DNA from: Achromobacter sp. HZ34
GTDB taxonomy: Bacteria > Pseudomonadota > Gammaproteobacteria > Burkholderiales > Burkholderiaceae_B
Direction: 5' to 3'
DNA: 64,000 nucleotides
NCBI RefSeq assembly: GCF_002209485.1
Contig: NZ_NJIX01000002.1
Location: 310,001-374,000 of the forward strand
This document shows, one piece after another, positions 8,658-17,830 of this stretch. The first letter of the stretch is position 1. Each line of letters begins with the position of its first letter. A program made the translations under genes and the position numbers. A model generated the notes under the pieces. The model had not been told where the DNA came from. It was given only the letters and a program-made list of their open reading frames with translations, and searched no databases.

Positions 8658-9680
8658 TTATTCGTTGAACTGGCGCAGGAAGCGCAGGTCGCCTTCGTAG
8701 AACTGGCGCAAATCGTTGACGCCGTAACGCAGCATCGTCAGGCGCTCAAGGCCGGAACCGAACGCGAAGCCGACGTAACGCTCGGGATCCAGCCCGAAAT
8801 TGCGCACCACTTCCGGATGCACCTGCCCCGAACCGGAGATCTCCAGCCAACGGCCGCGATTCGGCCCGCTGGTGAACATCATGTCGATTTCGGCGGAAGG
8901 CTCGGTGAAGGGGAAGAACGAGGGACGGAAACGCACCACCAGGTCGTCGCTTTCAAAGAAGCAACGGAGAAAATCGGTATAGACGCCCTTCAGGTCGGCA
9001 AAGGAAATATCCTCGGCGATCCACAGCCCTTCGACCTGATGGAACATCGGCGAATGGGTGGCATCGCTGTCCACACGATACGTGCGGCCGGGCGCGATGA
9101 CCTTGATGGGCGGCTTGTTCATGCGCGCATAACGCACCTGCATCGGGCTGGTGTGCGTGCGCAGCAGCAAAGGCAGGCCCTTGTCGTCGTTCATGTCGAC
9201 GTAGAAGGTGTCCTGCATGGAACGCGCCGGATGGTTTTCCGGATTGTTCAGCGCGGTGAAGTTGGTCCAGTCGTTTTCGATTTCCGGGCCGTCGGCGACA
9301 TCGAAGCCGATGGAACGGAAGATGGCCTCGACACGCTGCCAGGTGCGGATCACCGGATGTATGCCACCCACGCCGCGGCCACGGCCGGGCAAGGTGACGT
9401 CGATGGTTTCAGAAGCCAGGCGCGCGTCCAGCTCGGCCTGCGCCAGGTCGGCGCGGCGCTGGTTCAGCAGTGCTTCGATCTGCTGCTTGGCCTGATTGAT
9501 GCGGGCACCCGCCTCGCGCTTCTGCTCGGGGCTGAGCGTCGCCATGCCCTTGAGCAATACCGTAAGGGCGCCTTCCTTGCCAAGAAAACGCGCCTTGGCG
9601 TTTTCCAGCGCGGCGGCGTCGGGGGCCGCGGCGAATCGTTCTTGCGCCTGAGCGATCAGGTCATCGACCAAAAGAGTCAT
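8658..9680 (-). CDS. pheS: Phenylalanine-tRNA ligase alpha subunit
   Basis: A 340-residue class II aminoacyl-tRNA synthetase catalytic subunit. An N-terminal coiled coil (about 1-90) precedes the catalytic core; motif 2 is seen in '[20 protein letters not shown]', the Phe pocket in '[19 protein letters not shown]', and motif 3 in '[19 protein letters not shown]'. It is the first gene of the pheS-pheT pair. The 157-bp gap to rplT contains a strong hairpin (9776-9804). Confidence 0.97.
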   Translation of the reverse strand: MTLLVDDLIAQAQERFAAAPDAAALENAKARFLGKEGALTVLLKGMATLSPEQKREAGARINQAKQQIEALLNQRRADLAQAELDARLASETIDVTLPGRGRGVGGIHPVIRTWQRVEAIFRSIGFDVADGPEIENDWTNFTALNNPENHPARSMQDTFYVDMNDDKGLPLLLRTHTSPMQVRYARMNKPPIKVIAPGRTYRVDSDATHSPMFHQVEGLWIAEDISFADLKGVYTDFLRCFFESDDLVVRFRPSFFPFTEPSAEIDMMFTSGPNRGRWLEISGSGQVHPEVVRNFGLDPERYVGFAFGSGLERLTMLRYGVNDLRQFYEGDLRFLRQFNE

Positions 9681-9775
9681 GGGTTCAGCGATCCCGAAAT
9701 ACTGACCAGGGGGCCGCGCGGAGCGCGGTTCGGAACAGGCTGGACCAAACCCGGCCGCAGCCTATCCCCACAAAC

Positions 9776-9804
9776 GCAAACAGGGCCATGACAGCCCTGT
9801 TTGC
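9776..9804 (-). promoter_or_regulatory. Intercistronic hairpin between rplT and pheS
   Basis: A perfect 11-bp inverted repeat, GCAAACAGGGC and GCCCTGTTTGC, with a seven-base loop lies between the rplT stop and the pheS start. After it the minus strand is only moderately T-rich, so it looks like a weak terminator or processing/attenuation element separating ribosomal protein and synthetase expression. I found no Phe-rich leader peptide next to it. Confidence 0.6.
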
Positions 9805-9837
9805 AGCGTTACTACTTGCGGTACTACCTAACAGCGA

Positions 9838-10197
9838 TCAGGCAGCCAGGGCAGCCTTGGCCTGGTTCACCACGGCGGCAAAGCCAGCCGCGTCATGAAC
9901 AGCCATATCGGCCAGCACCTTACGGTCCAGGTCGATCGACGCCTTCTTCAGGCCGGCGATGAACACGCTGTAGCTGACGCCCAGTTCACGGCAGGCAGCG
10001 TTGATACGCGTGATCCACAGAGCACGGAACGTACGCTTTTTGTTGCGACGGTCGCGATAGGCATACTGGCCAGCACGCATGACCGCCTGCTTGGCGATAC
10101 GGAATACATTACCGCGGCGGCCACGATAGCCCTTGGCGGCGTTGATGACTTTCTTGTGACGAGCGCGGGCTGTTACACCACGTTTGACGCGAGGCAT
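9838..10197 (-). CDS. rplT: 50S ribosomal protein L20
   Basis: A 119-residue L20, full length. '[37 protein letters not shown]' is the basic N-terminal extension, and '[27 protein letters not shown]' the globular domain. L20 is needed early in 50S assembly and in E. coli represses its own operon by binding the rpmI leader mRNA. It lies 17 bp downstream of rpmI. Confidence 0.98.
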   Translation of the reverse strand: MPRVKRGVTARARHKKVINAAKGYRGRRGNVFRIAKQAVMRAGQYAYRDRRNKKRTFRALWITRINAACRELGVSYSVFIAGLKKASIDLDRKVLADMAVHDAAGFAAVVNQAKAALAA

Positions 10198-10214
10198 GTC
10201 GGATCTCCCTTAAA

Positions 10215-10412
10215 TCAAGCGAAAGGCATCATCGCCTTGACGGAGGCGATGTTGGTTTCATGGACGGCCGCGGAACCGCGCAGTTGGCGCTTTTGTTTCG
10301 TGGTCTTCTTGGTCAGGATGTGGCGCTTGAAAGCCTGGCCTCGCTTGATCGATCCGCTACCGCGAACCTGAAAGCGCTTTGCGGCGCTTTTCTTGGTCTT
10401 CATCTTGGGCAT
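10215..10412 (-). CDS. rpmI: 50S ribosomal protein L35
   Basis: A 65-residue L35 with the normal '[20 protein letters not shown]' start and '[16 protein letters not shown]' core. It is the first gene of the rpmI-rplT-pheST-ihfA block here. In many proteobacteria infC lies directly upstream; in this window infC is about 30 kb away, and rpmI is instead preceded by its own promoter and a roughly 230-nt leader. Confidence 0.98.
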   Translation of the reverse strand: MPKMKTKKSAAKRFQVRGSGSIKRGQAFKRHILTKKTTKQKRQLRGSAAVHETNIASVKAMMPFA

Positions 10413-10547
10413 GATAAGTCCGTTCTTAAGACATCGTTAACGTTATGACCACACGGGTGCTTACGCCCTCTTCAGTACCGCGCAGCGCGCGACCTGGACG
10501 GGAGGAAGACTTGGTCTACCCGGGGACACTTGTGGGTTTTTCCAGTG

Positions 10548-10579
10548 AAAGCCTTGGGTTATCAACCACATAGGGCTTT
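10548..10579 (-). promoter_or_regulatory. Leader hairpin upstream of rpmI
   Basis: In the rpmI leader, on the minus strand, AAAGCC pairs with GGCTTT around an inner GGTT/AACC stem, giving a stacked hairpin about 135-165 nt upstream of the rpmI start. L20 autoregulation through a structured rpmI leader is known in E. coli; whether this hairpin serves that role is inference. Confidence 0.4.
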
Positions 10580-10647
10580 TTGCCTGTATCCGGAATACCT
10601 TGACGGCATCGGCCTGAGGAAGCCCGACTAACGCTGGAAAGCCTTTG

Positions 10648-10677
10648 ATTATATGGCATTTTTTCCGCGCTTGTCGA
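10648..10677 (-). promoter_or_regulatory. Sigma-70 promoter for rpmI-rplT-pheST
   Basis: On the minus strand a TCGACA (-35, 10672-10677) and a perfect TATAAT (-10, 10648-10653) are separated by 18 bp. Transcription would begin near 10641 and give a leader of about 230 nt before rpmI. The promoter explains how the block is expressed without infC upstream. The rest of 10413-10709 holds no gene that I can support. Confidence 0.7.
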
Positions 10678-10709
10678 GTCTGCTCACAACTCGTGTAGCA
10701 AAGGGGCAA

Positions 10710-12452
10710 TTACCACCCCATCGCGTACGCCGTCCGCCGTGGATCGGCGCCGGCGGCACGCGGCCCGTACTCCGTGTCCACGCAGATGGCGCACAACGCC
10801 CCCGCGCTGGCGATGAAATCCGGCCATTTGGTGACCTGATGCCCCTTGGCCGCCAGTTCCGCCAGCGTCGATTCGGGGATGCGCCCCTCCGCGCACAGGT
10901 GGCCGGGTGTGTAGTTGTGCGGATGCTGGCTGGCGGGGAAATTGAAGGTGGCCACGCGCGGTTGCTCGATGGCCGCCTGCACATCCATTTTGTAATCGAC
11001 CACGTTAAGGATGAGCTGGGCCATCGCCTGCGGCTGCACGTCCAGCCCCGGCGTGCCGAAAGTCATCGCCAGCTTGCCGTCCTTGAGCATCAGGGCGGGA
11101 CTGGGCGTCAGCCGCGGCCGCTTGCCCGGCTGCAGGGACGAGGGATGCTTGGGATCCAGCCAGCTTTGGAAGCCACGGGGCGACAGCACCACGCCTACGC
11201 CGGGCACCACCGGGGTGTAACGGACGCCGTCGCTGGGCGTGGCGGAAAAGCCGTTGCCTTCGCTATCGACCACGCAGCAATAGCTGGTGTCCGATCCCAG
11301 CGGGCCCGGCTGCGGCGCGGGGGGACGATAGCCGCCGGGCCCGGCCTGGCCCTGGAAGGCCCATGGATCGCCGGGCGCCGGCATGTCCTTCCAGGCCGAC
11401 TCCAGCGAGATGCGCTCCACCCATTGCTTCGCATAATCCTTGTTGAGCAGGCCTGCGATGGGGACATCGACGAAATCCGGATCGCCGTAATAGGCGTGGC
11501 GGTCCGCGAAACTGGCTTTCAGCGCCTCGATGATCACATGCAGGCTCTTGGCCGAATTATGACCATAGGATGCCAGGTCGTAGTTCTCCAGGATATTCAG
11601 CGCCTGGGGCAGCACGGGCCCCTGGCACCACGGTCCGCAGGCAAAGACTTCATAGCCGCGATAGGTCGTCTTCACCGGGGGTTCCACGCGCACGGAGAAC
11701 TCGGCCAGGTCGTCGTAGTCCAGGAAACCGCCCTGCTCCTGCGAAAAGCGCGCCATCTTTTCCGCCAGGTCGCCCTTGTAGAACACATCGCGCGCGGCCA
11801 TGATGGCGGCCGCGCGGTCGCACCCACGCGCCGCGGCTTCGCGTTCAGCGTCTATCAATACCCGCAGCGTGCCCGCCAGGGTCGGCTGGCGCACCATGTC
11901 GCCGGTCTGGTACGGCGTGCCGTCCGGCCGCACGTATTCCCGCGAAGTCGGCCATTGCGTGAGATTCGCATGGATGCCCGTCAGCATGTGGGTGAACAGG
12001 CGGCTGGCCGGAAAGCCTTCGGACGCCAATTGGAGCGCGGGCTCCAGCACCTGGCCCAGGGTCATGGTGCCGTAACGCGCCAGCGCCGTGAGCCAGGCGT
12101 CGCAGGCCGACGGCGTGATCGCGTTCTTCACGCCCAGGGGGATTTCGCCCTTGAGTTCGTCGCGGAAGTATTCCAGGCTGGCCTTCTTCGGCCAGCGGCC
12201 CAGGCCGGAAATGGTGACCACTTCGCGGGTCTTGGCCAGATAGATGATGATGGGGGCCACGCCGCCCAGGTTGGTCAGGTCCGGCTGCGTGACATTGATG
12301 CAGACGCCCGCGGCTACCCCGGCATCGACGGCATTGCCGCCCATTTGCAGCAGGTGCATGCCCGCCTGCGTGGCCAGGTAGTGGCCGGCGGAGACGGCGT
12401 AGTGCGCCGACGTGATGACAGGACGAAATGTTGGGGTGACGAAAGTTGCCAT
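10710..12452 (-). CDS. Gamma-glutamyltransferase family protein (Ntn hydrolase)
   Basis: A 580-residue protein of the gamma-glutamyltransferase family, which mature by autocleavage before a nucleophilic Thr. The N-terminal part shows 'GHYLATQAGMHLLQMGGNAVDAGVAA', and the candidate nucleophile is the Thr in 'GSDTSYCCVVDSEGNGFS' near residue 390; 'MTFGTPGLDVQPQAMAQ' follows in the small-subunit region. There is no signal peptide, so it is probably cytoplasmic and may hydrolyse gamma-glutamyl amides or act as a cephalosporin-acylase-like amidase. AGGAG ten bases upstream supports the start. It is the last gene of the Bug-DadA-like-Ggt run (14789 to 10710), suggesting uptake, cleavage and oxidation of an amino-acid conjugate. 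Confidence 0.85.
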   Translation of the reverse strand: MATFVTPTFRPVITSAHYAVSAGHYLATQAGMHLLQMGGNAVDAGVAAGVCINVTQPDLTNLGGVAPIIIYLAKTREVVTISGLGRWPKKASLEYFRDELKGEIPLGVKNAITPSACDAWLTALARYGTMTLGQVLEPALQLASEGFPASRLFTHMLTGIHANLTQWPTSREYVRPDGTPYQTGDMVRQPTLAGTLRVLIDAEREAAARGCDRAAAIMAARDVFYKGDLAEKMARFSQEQGGFLDYDDLAEFSVRVEPPVKTTYRGYEVFACGPWCQGPVLPQALNILENYDLASYGHNSAKSLHVIIEALKASFADRHAYYGDPDFVDVPIAGLLNKDYAKQWVERISLESAWKDMPAPGDPWAFQGQAGPGGYRPPAPQPGPLGSDTSYCCVVDSEGNGFSATPSDGVRYTPVVPGVGVVLSPRGFQSWLDPKHPSSLQPGKRPRLTPSPALMLKDGKLAMTFGTPGLDVQPQAMAQLILNVVDYKMDVQAAIEQPRVATFNFPASQHPHNYTPGHLCAEGRIPESTLAELAAKGHQVTKWPDFIASAGALCAICVDTEYGPRAAGADPRRTAYAMGW

Positions 12453-12528
12453 GACTGCTCCTGAGACCTGTTAGTACTGGATCCGTATCCGGAGAAAAGA
12501 AAGCCAACCCTGTGCTGCATCATTCAGG

Positions 12529-12552
12529 CATCCGGACATCCGGCCATCCGGC
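12529..12552. repeat. Three 8-bp CATCCGGN tandem units
   Basis: Three consecutive units CATCCGGA, CATCCGGC, CATCCGGC lie in the 117-bp gap between the DadA-like and Ggt genes. The tract is short and may be simple replication slippage. Confidence 0.6.
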
Positions 12553-12569
12553 GCCCGGGCGTCCCGCCA

Positions 12570-13769
12570 TCATCCGGGCATGAGCGCGTCCGCCAGCCGC
12601 CGGGCCGTATTGACCGAACCAGTGAGGCCCAGGTGCCCATGGCCGACAGCCAGCCACAGGCCGGCATGGCCCGGCGCCGGCCCGATCACGGGCACGGAAT
12701 CCGGCATGCACGGCCGATGTCCCATCCAATGCTGCGGCGCGATGCCCGCCAGTTGCGGAAACACTTCCACGGCCAGCCGTTCCAGCACGGCCGTCCGGCG
12801 CGGCGTTGGTGGTGCATCCAGGCCGGCGATCTCCACCGTCCCGCCTATGCGCAGGCCATCCACCATGGGCGCCATGAATACCTTCTTGTCCGCCAGCACC
12901 ACCGTGCGCGAGATCAACGAGGATTGCCCGGGGTACTGGACGTGGTAGCCGCGCTGGCTTTCCAGCCGCAGCTTGATGCCCAGCGTGCCCAGCAGGCGCG
13001 GCGCCCAGGCACCCGCCGCCACCACGACCTCGTCGCAATGAAGCGGCGCGCCATCGGTCTTCAGCGTCCAACCGCCCCCGCCCGCCGCCGGCGCCACGGT
13101 ACGTACGTCCGCGCGCAGCAGCTCCCCGCCCCGCGCCACGAAGGCCCGCACCACCGCCTGCACATAGCGCAAGGGATCGAGCACGGTGGCATGGTCGGGA
13201 ATCAGGACGGCCGACCGGTATCTGGCGGGCAGCCCGGACTCCAGGTTCTCGATGCCGGCGCGGTCCAGGTAATCCAGGCGCTGTCCGTGCGAGCTGCGCA
13301 GCGTCCAGGTGGCCTTGTCCTTGGCGCGCGCCTCGTCATCGGGATAAAGGAACAGGTGGCCTTTCTGCTGCAGCAGATGCGGGACACCGACCTCTTGCGC
13401 CAGGGCGGCATGCGCGGCGTGACTACCCTGGTACAGGTCGTGCAGCCGATCGGCGTTGGCGTGCACGGTTTGCGGCTTGGCCGAGGCCAGAAACTGCCAT
13501 AACCATGGCAGCGCGCGCGGCAGGTAGCCGGGCGCCAATGCCAGCGGGCTGTCACGATCGCTCAGCATCGCGGGCAGCGTAGAGACGATGCCGGGCATCG
13601 CCAAGGGGGCGATGGAACTTTCGCTGATGGCGCCCAGATTGCCATAGCTGCATGCACGGCCGGGTTCGTCCCGGTCGATCAACACGACGCGCGCGCCGCG
13701 CTTGACCAGCGCAAAGGCGATACACGCACCCACGATACCCGCGCCGATCACGGCGACCTGCTTGGTCAT
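12570..13769 (-). CDS. FAD-dependent oxidoreductase, D-amino-acid dehydrogenase (DadA)-like
   Basis: A 399-residue flavoprotein of the DAO/DadA family. The FAD-binding GxGxxG is at the N-terminus ('VAVIGAGIVGACIAFAL', residues 5-21), followed by 'RVVLIDRDEPGRACSYGNLGAI', which matches the DadA pattern. The C-terminal 'WMGHRPCMPDSVPVIGPAPGHAGLWLAVGHGHLG' is the second FAD contact region. It probably oxidises a D-amino or imino acid and passes electrons to the respiratory chain. It is 39 bp downstream of a Bug receptor gene and 117 bp upstream of the Ggt-family gene. The exact substrate is not known, so no dadA symbol is given. Confidence 0.87.
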   Translation of the reverse strand: MTKQVAVIGAGIVGACIAFALVKRGARVVLIDRDEPGRACSYGNLGAISESSIAPLAMPGIVSTLPAMLSDRDSPLALAPGYLPRALPWLWQFLASAKPQTVHANADRLHDLYQGSHAAHAALAQEVGVPHLLQQKGHLFLYPDDEARAKDKATWTLRSSHGQRLDYLDRAGIENLESGLPARYRSAVLIPDHATVLDPLRYVQAVVRAFVARGGELLRADVRTVAPAAGGGGWTLKTDGAPLHCDEVVVAAGAWAPRLLGTLGIKLRLESQRGYHVQYPGQSSLISRTVVLADKKVFMAPMVDGLRIGGTVEIAGLDAPPTPRRTAVLERLAVEVFPQLAGIAPQHWMGHRPCMPDSVPVIGPAPGHAGLWLAVGHGHLGLTGSVNTARRLADALMPG

Positions 13770-13808
13770 GCTAAGACTTCTCCCTCTTTACTTGTCCCGC
13801 TGTTTTAC

Positions 13809-14789
13809 CTACTGCTTTTCCATATGCGCGGCAATGCGCAATTTGTCGAACCGTTCGATATCGCTGCGGATCAATTTATCGTAGCCGGCCGGCGTCTCGT
13901 GCACGGGCACCGAGCCCACCTCGGCCAGTTTCTTCATCACGTCGGGCGAAGACAGCGCTTCGTTGATCGCCTTGTTCAGCTTGGCGACAATATCGGCCGG
14001 CACGCCTGCCGGCGCAATCACGCCCACCCAGTCCGCCACCTCATACCCGGGCAAACCCGACGCGCTGATGGCAGGCACGTCAGGCAGCAGCGCCATGGGC
14101 TTGGCGCTGCCCACGCCCAAGGCGCGCAATTGTCCGCCTTTGATCAGCGGAACATATGCCGTGACCGAGTCGATCGACGACACGACTTCGCCGGAGATCA
14201 GGTCGCGTAGTGCCTCGCCCGTGCCCTTATACGGGACATAAGTCACGTTGGTACCGGCGAGCGTATTGAACATCAACCCGGCGAAATGCGCGGAAGACCC
14301 CGGCCCGCCGGAGGCCATGGTCAGCCCCGGGTGGCTTTTCACGTAGGCGATGAACTCCTTGACGTCATGTACCGGCAAGGACGGATTGACCACCAGCACC
14401 TTGGGCGTGCGTGCGACGGGCGCCACGGGCTGGAAGTCCTTCAGGGTGTCATAGGGCAGCTTCTTGTAGGTGGCTGCGTTGATGGCATGCGACGTCGACG
14501 CGAACAGCAGCGTGTAGCCATCGGCGGGAGCCTTGGCCACGGCCACGGAGGCCACGGTGCCGCCGGCCCCCGCACGGTTCTCGACCACCACGGACTGGCC
14601 CAGCCGCGTCGTCAGTTGTTCGGCGGTGAGCCGCGCCATCATATCGGTGTTGCCGCCGGGGGCGAAACCCACGACCAGCCGGATGGCGTGGGTGGGATAA
14701 CCCTGAGCCGACGCAGGGGGATGATAGGAGCCTGCGATGCCGAATACCAAACAGGCAAGCACAGCGCGCGCACTTCGATTCGCGTTCAT
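13809..14789 (-). CDS. Bug/TctC-family tripartite tricarboxylate transporter receptor
   Basis: A 326-residue secreted receptor. An N-terminal signal sequence (about 1-28, ending near 'PPASAQG') is followed by the family's opening 'YPTHAIRLVVGFAPGGNTDMMARL' and 'VVVENRAGAGGTVASVAVAKAPADGYTLLFAS'. AAGGGAAATC before the ATG gives the start. As with most Bug proteins there is no membrane pair nearby. It heads an operon with the DadA-like and Ggt-like genes and faces a divergent LysR gene, so an amino-acid conjugate is a reasonable ligand guess. Confidence 0.93.
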   Translation of the reverse strand: MNANRSARAVLACLVFGIAGSYHPPASAQGYPTHAIRLVVGFAPGGNTDMMARLTAEQLTTRLGQSVVVENRAGAGGTVASVAVAKAPADGYTLLFASTSHAINAATYKKLPYDTLKDFQPVAPVARTPKVLVVNPSLPVHDVKEFIAYVKSHPGLTMASGGPGSSAHFAGLMFNTLAGTNVTYVPYKGTGEALRDLISGEVVSSIDSVTAYVPLIKGGQLRALGVGSAKPMALLPDVPAISASGLPGYEVADWVGVIAPAGVPADIVAKLNKAINEALSSPDVMKKLAEVGSVPVHETPAGYDKLIRSDIERFDKLRIAAHMEKQ

Positions 14790-14991
14790 GATTTCCCTTG
14801 ATCTGTTCTAGCTAACGTCCACGTTGTGTCGTGGCGGCCCCTGTTCGTGGTGGCGCAATCAGGTTAGCCTCCGGCATACCCCGGGTCCAATCGTTTTTAA
14901 TTGTGGTTCCATAAGCGCATTGGATACTCCAGCGGGCCGGATGCTTCGTGCATAGCGGCTCCCCGCGCCTTGGATCTCCGCAACAAGCCTC

Positions 14992-15882
14992 ATGCTCAAT
15001 ATCCGACAACTCAGGGCTTTCGCGGCCGTCATGCTGGCCGGTTCAGTCACTGGCGCCGCCACGCGGCTGCGCATATCGCAACCCGCGATCAGTGCGCTGA
15101 TCGCCGGCCTGGAACGTGATCTGGGCTTCAACCTGTTCGTGCGCGACCGCAACCGGCTGCAAGCCACCAGCGAAGCGACGTCCTTCTACCGGTCCGTGGC
15201 TTCGGTGCTGGAGAATCTGGACGGACTGGAGCGCCTGGCGACGGACATACGCCATGCAGACGAAGGCACGCTGCGCATCGCCGCCCTGCCCATGCTGGCG
15301 CTTGAATTCCTGCCCAGGGTGGCGGCGGGCTTTTTGGCGCGGCACCCCAATGTCAGGATGATCCTGCAGGCGCACAGCTCGCCCACTGTCGCCAGCTTGA
15401 TGGCCATGCAGCAGTTCGACCTGGGCTTTTCCGAGTCGGCCTACGATGAGGGATGGATCAATGCCCAGCGGCTGCGGGTGCGCTGCGTATGCGTGCTTCC
15501 CATCGGTCATCCCTTGGCGGCCCGCACCGTACTGACGCCGGCCGACCTGGATGACCTGCCCATCGTGACGGCGCCGGCGGATCATTTGCGCACCCAGCAT
15601 CTGGCGGAAGTATTCCAGGCAGCTGGCGCGCATTTGAACGTGCGGGTCGAAACGCCGCTGTTCGCATCCATGTGCGCCTTTGTATCGCAGGGCGCGGGTT
15701 ATGCATTGGTGGACGCCATCACGGCCGGCGGCGTCCATGGCGGCGGCTTGATTACGCGCCCTTTCGAGCCCGCCTTCTACAACGACTTCGCCGTGCTTTA
15801 CCCGGCCAGCAAGCCCGTTTCGCGCATCGCCGATGCTTTCATGCAGGAAGTGACGGCGGAACTGGCCGGGTTCGCGCAATAG
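14992..15882 (+). CDS. LysR-family transcriptional regulator
   Basis: A 296-residue LysR regulator: helix-turn-helix 'FAAVMLAGSVTGAATRLRISQPAISALIAGLE' (about 8-38), effector domain from about residue 90. It is divergent from the Bug-DadA-Ggt operon, the expected target. The 202-bp intergenic gap contains a short dyad AACGT-CC-ACGTT (14814-14825) that could be part of the operator. The inducer is unknown. Confidence 0.92.
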   Translation: MLNIRQLRAFAAVMLAGSVTGAATRLRISQPAISALIAGLERDLGFNLFVRDRNRLQATSEATSFYRSVASVLENLDGLERLATDIRHADEGTLRIAALPMLALEFLPRVAAGFLARHPNVRMILQAHSSPTVASLMAMQQFDLGFSESAYDEGWINAQRLRVRCVCVLPIGHPLAARTVLTPADLDDLPIVTAPADHLRTQHLAEVFQAAGAHLNVRVETPLFASMCAFVSQGAGYALVDAITAGGVHGGGLITRPFEPAFYNDFAVLYPASKPVSRIADAFMQEVTAELAGFAQ

Positions 15883-16100
15883 CGGATTTGAAACCGCGGG
15901 ACGAACGCCGCTGCTCGCGCCGGCGTCCATGTGCGCCTTTGGCGGCCTGGCTCGGGATAACCCGGGCGTGCAACGTCGACGTTATCGCTCATAATCCAGC
16001 GACAAGACACCTGCGACCCCCGGGGGCTTGCGCGCCTCTGGCCGCGCCGTGGATTTCGGCGCCTTCCGTTCGGCTCGACAGGGCAACTCAAGGGCGCGGC

Positions 16101-17042
16101 ATGGAACTGAAATGGCTGGCGGACTTTTTGAGCGTGGCCGAAACGCAGAGCTTCTCGCGTGCGGCCACGTTGCGGCATGTCACCCAATCGGCCCTGAGCC
16201 GGCGGATACAACAACTGGAACAATGGCTGGGCGTCAGCCTGTTCGACCGCACCGTTACGCCGGTGCGGCTGAGCCGCGGCGGCGAGGACCTGCTGCCGCG
16301 CGCGCGTGAGTTGCTGCAACTCCTGCAAGCAACCCGCGAGGAAGTCGGACGAACGGAAAACACCGAAGAAGACGTGCTGACGTTCTCCATGCTGAGTACG
16401 CTGTCGCTGACCTTCTTTCCCCACTGGGTGCAGTCGCTGGGCGACGCTTGCGGCATATTCAACTGGCGGCTCAACGACGCCCATACGCCCATGGCCGAAA
16501 ACGTCGCTTGCCTGGCTCGCGGAGAAAGCGATTTCCTGCTGACCTACGCCCATCCAAGGGTAGACCTGGGAATGGACAAGGCCAGCTACGCCTTCCATAG
16601 CCTGGGATACGAAAAAGTCCTGCCCGTAAGCGTACCGGATCGCGACGGCAAGCCAGTGCACGCCTTGCGCCGGGACGGTTCCCCCATCCGCTACCTCAGC
16701 TACGGGCCATCGGCCTTTCTGGGCAGTGCGGTGAACGAGATGCTGGCGCGGCGCCCCTTGCCCTTGAAAACCGTCTACCAGAACGCCGTTGGAGCAGGCC
16801 TGAAGGCCATGGCCCTGACCGGTGCCGGTACGGCGTGGATCGCGGAAAGCCTGGTCAGGACCGAACTCGACGCCGGCACCCTGGTCATGGCGGGCGATGC
16901 TTCATGGACGCTGGTCGCGGAAATCCGCCTCTACCGGTCCCAGTCCAACAGCAGGCCGATAGTGGAAAGATTCTGGAAAGCCGTCGGCGCCAGCGTGGCG
17001 CGGCAGCAATCCGCCCCCGACCTGATCGGCGCGGCGGCGTAG
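16101..17042 (+). CDS. LysR-family transcriptional regulator, HypT-like subgroup
   Basis: A 313-residue LysR protein beginning MELKWLADFLSVAETQSF; the helix-turn-helix continues 'RAATLRHVTQSALSRRIQQLEQWLGVSLFDR'. This 'FSRAA..R.VTQSA.SRRI..LE.WLG' pattern resembles the HypT/YjiE subgroup. The open frame extends well upstream, but 16101 is where homology of the family begins. It is convergent with the peptide ABC operon and follows another LysR gene by 218 bp. It may control the ABC-M20 operon; that is inference from position only. Confidence 0.88.
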   Translation: MELKWLADFLSVAETQSFSRAATLRHVTQSALSRRIQQLEQWLGVSLFDRTVTPVRLSRGGEDLLPRARELLQLLQATREEVGRTENTEEDVLTFSMLSTLSLTFFPHWVQSLGDACGIFNWRLNDAHTPMAENVACLARGESDFLLTYAHPRVDLGMDKASYAFHSLGYEKVLPVSVPDRDGKPVHALRRDGSPIRYLSYGPSAFLGSAVNEMLARRPLPLKTVYQNAVGAGLKAMALTGAGTAWIAESLVRTELDAGTLVMAGDASWTLVAEIRLYRSQSNSRPIVERFWKAVGASVARQQSAPDLIGAAA

Positions 17043-17062
17043 CGACCCGGCACACCCACGCC

Positions 17063-17830
17063 TCACTGCGCCATCGGCATGCTGGCGTTCAGCAAGGTGC
17101 GGGAGTATGGCTCGCGGGCATGTCCATGGCGGACATCGTGTTCGCTCATCGCTTCGATGAAGCGCCCGCCATCCATGACCACCACCCGGTCGCACAAATG
17201 GGCGACCACCGCCAGGTTATGGCTGACCATGAGATACGTCAGTCCCCGCTCCACGCGCAGCGCCTTCAGCAGGTTCAGGATCTCCGCCTGCACGGACACG
17301 TCAAGCGCCGATGTCGGCTCGTCCAGCAGCAGGATCTCCGGCTCGATGATCAATGCCCGGGCGATGGCGACGCGTTGGCGCTGTCCACCGGAAAGCTCAT
17401 GGGGATACCGGTAACGAAACGCCGGCCCCAGGCCGACGGCCGCCAGCGCGTCATCCACGCGTCCCTGCCGCCGATCCATGCCGTGGATGGCCAGCGGTTC
17501 CAGCAGCGCCTGCTGCACCATCTTGCGCGGATGCAGGCTGGCGTAGGGATCCTGGAACACCATCTGGATGCAGCGATGCACCGCCTTGTCGCGCACCCGG
17601 CCGACCTCCTTGTCCTGCAGCAGGATGGAGCCCCTGTAATCCGTGTTCAGGCCCGCGATGGCGCGCAGCAATGTGGATTTACCGCAGCCCGACTCCCCGA
17701 TCAGGCCGACGGACTCTCCCGCCATGACCTGGAACGAGACATCGTCCACCACGGTGCGCGCGTCGACGCCGTGGCCGAACGCCACCCGCAGGCCTATCGC
17801 TTCGACGATACGTTCACCCGCCCGCATCAT
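17063..17830 (-). CDS. Peptide-type ABC transporter ATPase (DppF/OppF-like)
   Basis: A 255-residue ATPase with Walker A 'GESGCGKSTLLRAI', signature 'LSGGQRQRVAIARAL' and Walker B 'ILLLDEPTSALD', and an H-loop in 'YLMVSHNLAVVAHL'. This type couples ATP hydrolysis to import of di/oligopeptides or similar solutes. Its ATG overlaps the stop of the upstream ATPase gene in an ATGA (17827-17830), so they are translationally coupled. It is the last gene of the operon. At 255 residues it is shorter than E. coli DppF because the C-terminal oligopeptide extension is missing. Confidence 0.93.
   Translation of the reverse strand: MMRAGERIVEAIGLRVAFGHGVDARTVVDDVSFQVMAGESVGLIGESGCGKSTLLRAIAGLNTDYRGSILLQDKEVGRVRDKAVHRCIQMVFQDPYASLHPRKMVQQALLEPLAIHGMDRRQGRVDDALAAVGLGPAFRYRYPHELSGGQRQRVAIARALIIEPEILLLDEPTSALDVSVQAEILNLLKALRVERGLTYLMVSHNLAVVAHLCDRVVVMDGGRFIEAMSEHDVRHGHAREPYSRTLLNASMPMAQ

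Noticed and set aside
10461-10709. An 82-codon minus-strand frame between rpmI and the Ggt-family gene
   Set aside because: It spans the rpmI promoter and leader, has no ribosome binding site and resembles nothing.
10653-12464. A 603-codon open frame antisense to the gamma-glutamyltransferase gene
   Set aside because: Antisense to a gene with clear family motifs; crosses the rpmI promoter region and has no start signals.
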